From Campylobacterales bacterium (GTDB lineage Bacteria; Campylobacterota; Campylobacteria; Campylobacterales; QNZT01), in NCBI GenBank assembly GCA_026994915.1, contig JALWPY010000191.1, positions 1 through 35,874 of the forward strand: a stretch of DNA of 35,874 bases, given 5' to 3'. This document shows, piece after piece, positions 32,735 through 35,874 of the stretch. The number at the start of each line of letters is the position of its first letter. Position 1 is the first letter of the stretch. The notes beneath the pieces are model-generated. The model was not told the DNA's origin and did not search any database. It was given only the letters and a program-made list of their open reading frames with translations. A program made the translations under genes and the position numbers.

Positions 32735-33736
32735 ATGAAGATCAGATCATTGGCGACACTGGCGATTGCGATATCGGTTATGACGACTTCACTCATAGCG
32801 GGTGAGATCACGGGGCGCGGTGCCTCGTTTCCGGCTCCGCTCTACAAAGAGTGGGCGCAGGCTTACTACAACGCTACCGGCAACAGAATGACCTACACCG
32901 GCACGGGCAGTGGAGACGGTATCAAATCGATCAAAAAACGTCTGGTCGATTTTGGCGGCAGCGACAAACCTCTCAAGCCCAAAAGCCTCAGAAAGCACAA
33001 GCTCGACATGTTTCCGGCCGTCGTCGGTAGCATCGTACTGGCCTACAATCTGCCGGGCGTCGAAGATCAGCAGCTCAAACTGAGTGAAAAGGCGATTGCG
33101 GCGATCTTCAGCGGCAAGGCGAAGTACTGGGACGACGCACGCATCACCGAGAACAACAAAGCGTTCAAACTTCCGCACAAGCCGATCAACGTCTGCGTAC
33201 GTGCCGACGGTTCGGGTACGACCTACAACTTCACCTACTATCTGAGTAAGATCGATCCGGCAGACTTCAAACCCAGGAAAAAACTGAATTGGAACGCCAA
33301 CGTCATCGGCGGCAAAGGGAACCAGGGCGTGACGGCCAACATCATGCAGAACAAGTACGCCATCGGCTATATCGAGTACTCCTACAAACTCAAGTCCGGC
33401 CTGCCCGCCGCGACGATCGAAAACAGAGAGCACAGGTGGATCGCACCGACTGTCTCCTCTTTTCATGATGCGGCGAAGTATGCTGTATGGGACAAAAGCA
33501 AGGATTTCTACGCGGTCATCGGCTACCCCAAAGGGGCAACCTCCTATCCGATCGTAGCGGCGTCGTTCATCCTGTTACCGGATGAAAAAAAGGCCAAAGA
33601 CAAAGAGGTCACAGCCTTTTTCGACTGGGCGTTTCAACACGGCGATGCGATCGCGGTGAAATTGGGATATGTAGCGCTTCCGGACGCAACCGTCCAGGAG
33701 ATCCACAGCTACTGGGAGGAGAAGGGTGTCAAATAA
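32735..33736 (+). CDS. pstS: Phosphate ABC transporter, periplasmic binding protein
   Basis: 333 residues with a signal peptide (MKIRSLATLAIAISVMTTSL). The mature chain has the PstS hallmarks ITGRGASFPAPLYKEWAQAY at the N terminus, TGTGSGDGIKSIKKRLVDFG with the phosphate-binding serines, GSDKPL, and CVRADGSGTTYNFTYYLSK. It captures phosphate in the periplasm and hands it to PstCA. AGGAGAG precedes the ATG. It is first in a pstSCAB operon under the Pho-box-like site. Confidence 0.97.
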   Translation: MKIRSLATLAIAISVMTTSLIAGEITGRGASFPAPLYKEWAQAYYNATGNRMTYTGTGSGDGIKSIKKRLVDFGGSDKPLKPKSLRKHKLDMFPAVVGSIVLAYNLPGVEDQQLKLSEKAIAAIFSGKAKYWDDARITENNKAFKLPHKPINVCVRADGSGTTYNFTYYLSKIDPADFKPRKKLNWNANVIGGKGNQGVTANIMQNKYAIGYIEYSYKLKSGLPAATIENREHRWIAPTVSSFHDAAKYAVWDKSKDFYAVIGYPKGATSYPIVAASFILLPDEKKAKDKEVTAFFDWAFQHGDAIAVKLGYVALPDATVQEIHSYWEEKGVK

Positions 33737-33775
33737 TCCATTTCGGTACATTATCGAGCATCAAAAGGTATCTCC

Positions 33776-34630
33776 ATGTTCCTTCGTATCTTCAAACCGC
33801 TGAGTCTCGTATCTGCATGGATGGTTCTGCTCATCCTGGCGGCGATCTTCGGCACACTCTGGTACTACTCCCGCGACGCGATGCATGATTTCGGCTTCTG
33901 GCACTTCATCACCACCTCCACATGGGAAGTGGGGGAAGATGACGAAGGGGGTGTCTTCGGCGGGTTGATTCCGATCCTCGGTACCCTCGCTTCGACACTG
34001 ATCGCGATGCTCTTTGCAGTGCCGATCGCGATGGGGATCGCGATATTTCTGACCGAAATCGCGACCGAGTCGCTCAAGGCGCCTGTGGGGATCGCGATCG
34101 AACTGCTGGCGGCCATTCCGAGCATCATCTACGGCATGTGGGGGCTCTTCTACTTCGGACCGATCGTCCAGTCGCTTTTCGGCGGACAGAGCAACTCGCT
34201 CCTGACGGCGGGTCTGGTACTGGGCATTATGGTCATTCCTTTCATGGCGGCGATCACGCGTGATGCGATGAATACCACCCCTGCGGTACTCAAAGAGTCG
34301 GCCTATGCGATGGGGGCGACGCGCTTTGAAGTGATCAAAGATGTGATCTTTCCCTACGCAAAACGGGGCGTGATCGGTTCGATCATCCTCTCTCTGGGGC
34401 GCGCACTCGGTGAGACGATGGCGGTGGCGTTTCTGATCGGCGGGGTCTTTCGGTTTCCCGACTCGCTCACGCAGCCGACCATCTCGATTCCGGTGCTGCT
34501 GGCCAACAATTTCGCCGAAGCGGGCGATCTGGAACTCTCGGCGATGTTCTATATGGCGCTGATCCTCTTTGGGATCAGTTTCCTGACGATCACGATCGCC
34601 AAATTTTTCTTCCTGAGGAGAGAGGCATGA
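33776..34630 (+). CDS. pstC: Phosphate ABC transporter permease PstC
   Basis: 284 residues, six membrane helices with a periplasmic loop after the first (WEVGEDDEGGVFGGLIPILG). The cytoplasmic EAA loop is seen as ESAYAMGATRFEVIKDVIFP, the coupling helix contacting PstB, followed by SIILSLGRALGETMAVAFLI typical of PstC. The start (ATG 33776) lies 39 bases after pstS. The gene overlaps pstA by four bases. Confidence 0.95.
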   Translation: MFLRIFKPLSLVSAWMVLLILAAIFGTLWYYSRDAMHDFGFWHFITTSTWEVGEDDEGGVFGGLIPILGTLASTLIAMLFAVPIAMGIAIFLTEIATESLKAPVGIAIELLAAIPSIIYGMWGLFYFGPIVQSLFGGQSNSLLTAGLVLGIMVIPFMAAITRDAMNTTPAVLKESAYAMGATRFEVIKDVIFPYAKRGVIGSIILSLGRALGETMAVAFLIGGVFRFPDSLTQPTISIPVLLANNFAEAGDLELSAMFYMALILFGISFLTITIAKFFFLRREA

Positions 34631-35442
34631 ACCGACTGCTGCTCAACAGAGTGATCATGGCCCTCTCGACGCTTGCTGCACTGACCGGGCTGGGCTTTCT
34701 TTTATGGATACTGGTTACGCTCGGGATCAAAGGGGTCGAGAGTATCGACTGGCACCTCTTCACTGCCGACCTGGTCAACAAGGGGCTGCGCAACGTCATC
34801 GTCGGACAATTCATGCTGGCGGGTATCGCCACGCTGATCGGCGTGCCGCTGGGGATGCTGGCGGGGATCTATCTGCGCGAGTATGGCATTGACTCGAAGT
34901 TTGCGGTCTTCATCCGCAACCTGAGTGATGTCATGATGAGCGCTCCGTCGATCGTCGTGGGCGTCTTCGTCTATGGGCTTTTTGTCGCACCGTTTGGCGG
35001 ATTCAACGGCTGGGCGGGGAGTGTGGCGCTGGCGATCATGATGATCCCCATCGTTGTCAGCACGACCGATTCGATGCTCTCACTCGTGCCCAGAGAGCTG
35101 AGAGAAGCGGGAATCGCGCTGGGCGCTTCCAAAGCGCAGGTGATTGTCAGCATCGTACTGGCGTCGGCGAAGATCGGGCTCATCACCGGAATACTCCTGG
35201 CATTTGCCAGAGTGGTCGGCGAGACGGCGCCACTGCTCTTTACCTCCGCCAACAACGACTACTTTACCCTCAACATGAATGAGCAGTTTCCTTCGCTGAC
35301 CGTCTCGATCTATCAGCTGGCGACCTTCCCCGACAAGGTGAGCCAGAACCTTGCATGGGCGGGCTCGGTGATCCTGACACTGATGGTACTCATGATCAAC
35401 CTCACTACACGATACATTTTCAGAAAAAGGAGACAGAAATGA
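34627..35442 (+). CDS. pstA: Phosphate ABC transporter permease PstA
   Basis: 271 residues with six membrane helices. PstA features include [56 protein letters not shown] as the EAA coupling loop, and [20 protein letters not shown]. It pairs with PstC to form the phosphate channel in the cytoplasmic membrane. Start and stop overlap the neighbours by four bases (ATGA), showing translational coupling through the operon. Confidence 0.95.
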   Translation: MNRLLLNRVIMALSTLAALTGLGFLLWILVTLGIKGVESIDWHLFTADLVNKGLRNVIVGQFMLAGIATLIGVPLGMLAGIYLREYGIDSKFAVFIRNLSDVMMSAPSIVVGVFVYGLFVAPFGGFNGWAGSVALAIMMIPIVVSTTDSMLSLVPRELREAGIALGASKAQVIVSIVLASAKIGLITGILLAFARVVGETAPLLFTSANNDYFTLNMNEQFPSLTVSIYQLATFPDKVSQNLAWAGSVILTLMVLMINLTTRYIFRKRRQK

Positions 35443-35874
35443 ATCTGGCGATCGATACGAAAGATTTCTCTTTCATCTATGGCGGCGCCTCCGAGCCCAC
35501 ACTCAAAAAGATCAATATGCAGATCCGCACCCGAAAGGTAACTGCACTGATCGGTCCCAGCGGATGCGGCAAGTCGACGCTGCTGCGCTCCTATAACCGT
35601 ATTCATGACGTCTATCCCGGAAACCGGTACGACGGTGAGATCTTGTTCTATGATAAGAGCGGTGAGCAGAGTGAAAACATTTTGAGCTATCGGAAAGAGA
35701 ACGAACTGATCCATCTGCGCCAGCGCGTGGGGATGATCTTTCAAAAACCCACCCCCTTTCCGATGAGTATCTACGACAATGTCGCCTACGGGCTCAAACT
35801 CGCCGGGATCAAAAACAGAAGTGAGCTGGAGGGGCGGGTCGGGACGGCGCCCAAAGGTGCCGCACTCTGGGGCG
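35439..35874 (+). CDS. pstB: Phosphate ABC transporter ATP-binding protein PstB (partial, runs off the window)
   Basis: The first 145 codons are present. The ATG at 35439 overlaps the pstA stop. Walker A is [20 protein letters not shown], and the Q-loop region is [20 protein letters not shown], both diagnostic of PstB. The ABC signature, Walker B and H loop lie beyond base 35874. The last 15 codons ([15 protein letters not shown]) differ from the usual EERVETALKGAALWDE by four changes that are all single A-to-G or T-to-C transitions, which may reflect poor sequence at a contig edge. It was absent from the ORF track because it has no stop in the window. Confidence 0.93.
   Translation, partial: MNLAIDTKDFSFIYGGASEPTLKKINMQIRTRKVTALIGPSGCGKSTLLRSYNRIHDVYPGNRYDGEILFYDKSGEQSENILSYRKENELIHLRQRVGMIFQKPTPFPMSIYDNVAYGLKLAGIKNRSELEGRVGTAPKGAALWG

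Overview
The window looks like a chromosomal segment of a free-living, probably chemolithotrophic member of the Campylobacterota (Epsilonproteobacteria). The evidence is the HQWRQPLN-type histidine kinase, the rpsO / Rrf2-regulator / flhA / DHH-phosphoesterase grouping known from Campylobacter and Helicobacter, small exported proteins typical of the phylum, TATAAT boxes without clear -35 elements, and frequent TTG/GTG starts. Base composition is higher in GC than host-associated Campylobacter. I cannot name a genus. I saw no rRNA, tRNA, CRISPR array or complete mobile element.

Layout. (1) 1-2131: a possible insertion-sequence end, a response regulator cut off after 35 codons, and a divergent sensor histidine kinase whose signal-peptide frame carries an in-frame TAG. 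This is a decaying two-component locus. (2) 2134-4947: guaB and gatA, on the minus strand and nearly touching. (3) 5042-7111: a minus-strand operon (hemerythrin, DUF2249 protein, polytopic membrane protein) behind a textbook FNR/DNR-type box centred about 41 bp from the predicted transcription start. It probably handles oxygen or nitrogen oxides. (4) 7115-9955: two small plus-strand genes with a flagellar flavour, a CAP-domain exported protein and a rhomboid protease. Two candidate sigma-28 promoters lie here. (5) 9959-15431: an EamA transporter, polyphosphate kinase 2, a split YeeE/YedE sulfur-compound transporter and a large unusual RelA/SpoT-type protein. (6) 15484-24226: rpsO, then about 5.7 kb in which every gene encodes an exported or lipid-anchored protein (MORN-repeat protein, DUF4398 lipoprotein, OmpA-type lipoprotein, small periplasmic protein, frameshifted large lipoprotein, subtilase and its propeptide encoded as a separate gene), then an Rrf2 regulator and flhA. 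(7) 24260-26597: a 27-bp perfect inverted repeat, a DHH phosphoesterase, a small acidic protein and an AEC-family carrier. (8) 26625-35874: a porin, two envelope genes, a HAD phosphatase, pyruvate kinase, a DUF302 protein and pstSCA plus the start of pstB.

How parts fit together. The porin and the pst operon share the same promoter design: two TGTAAY repeats 11 bp apart, then 9 bp to a -10 box. The porin is therefore probably an outer-membrane phosphate channel feeding PstSCAB, and PPK2 could store or mobilise the phosphate. The strongest candidates for something undescribed are this porin-pst regulon, the subtilase with a trans-encoded propeptide, the divergent RelA/SpoT-like protein with a 430-residue helical extension, the hemerythrin/DUF2249/membrane operon, and the 64-residue protein resembling only the C-terminal tail of flagellar rod proteins.
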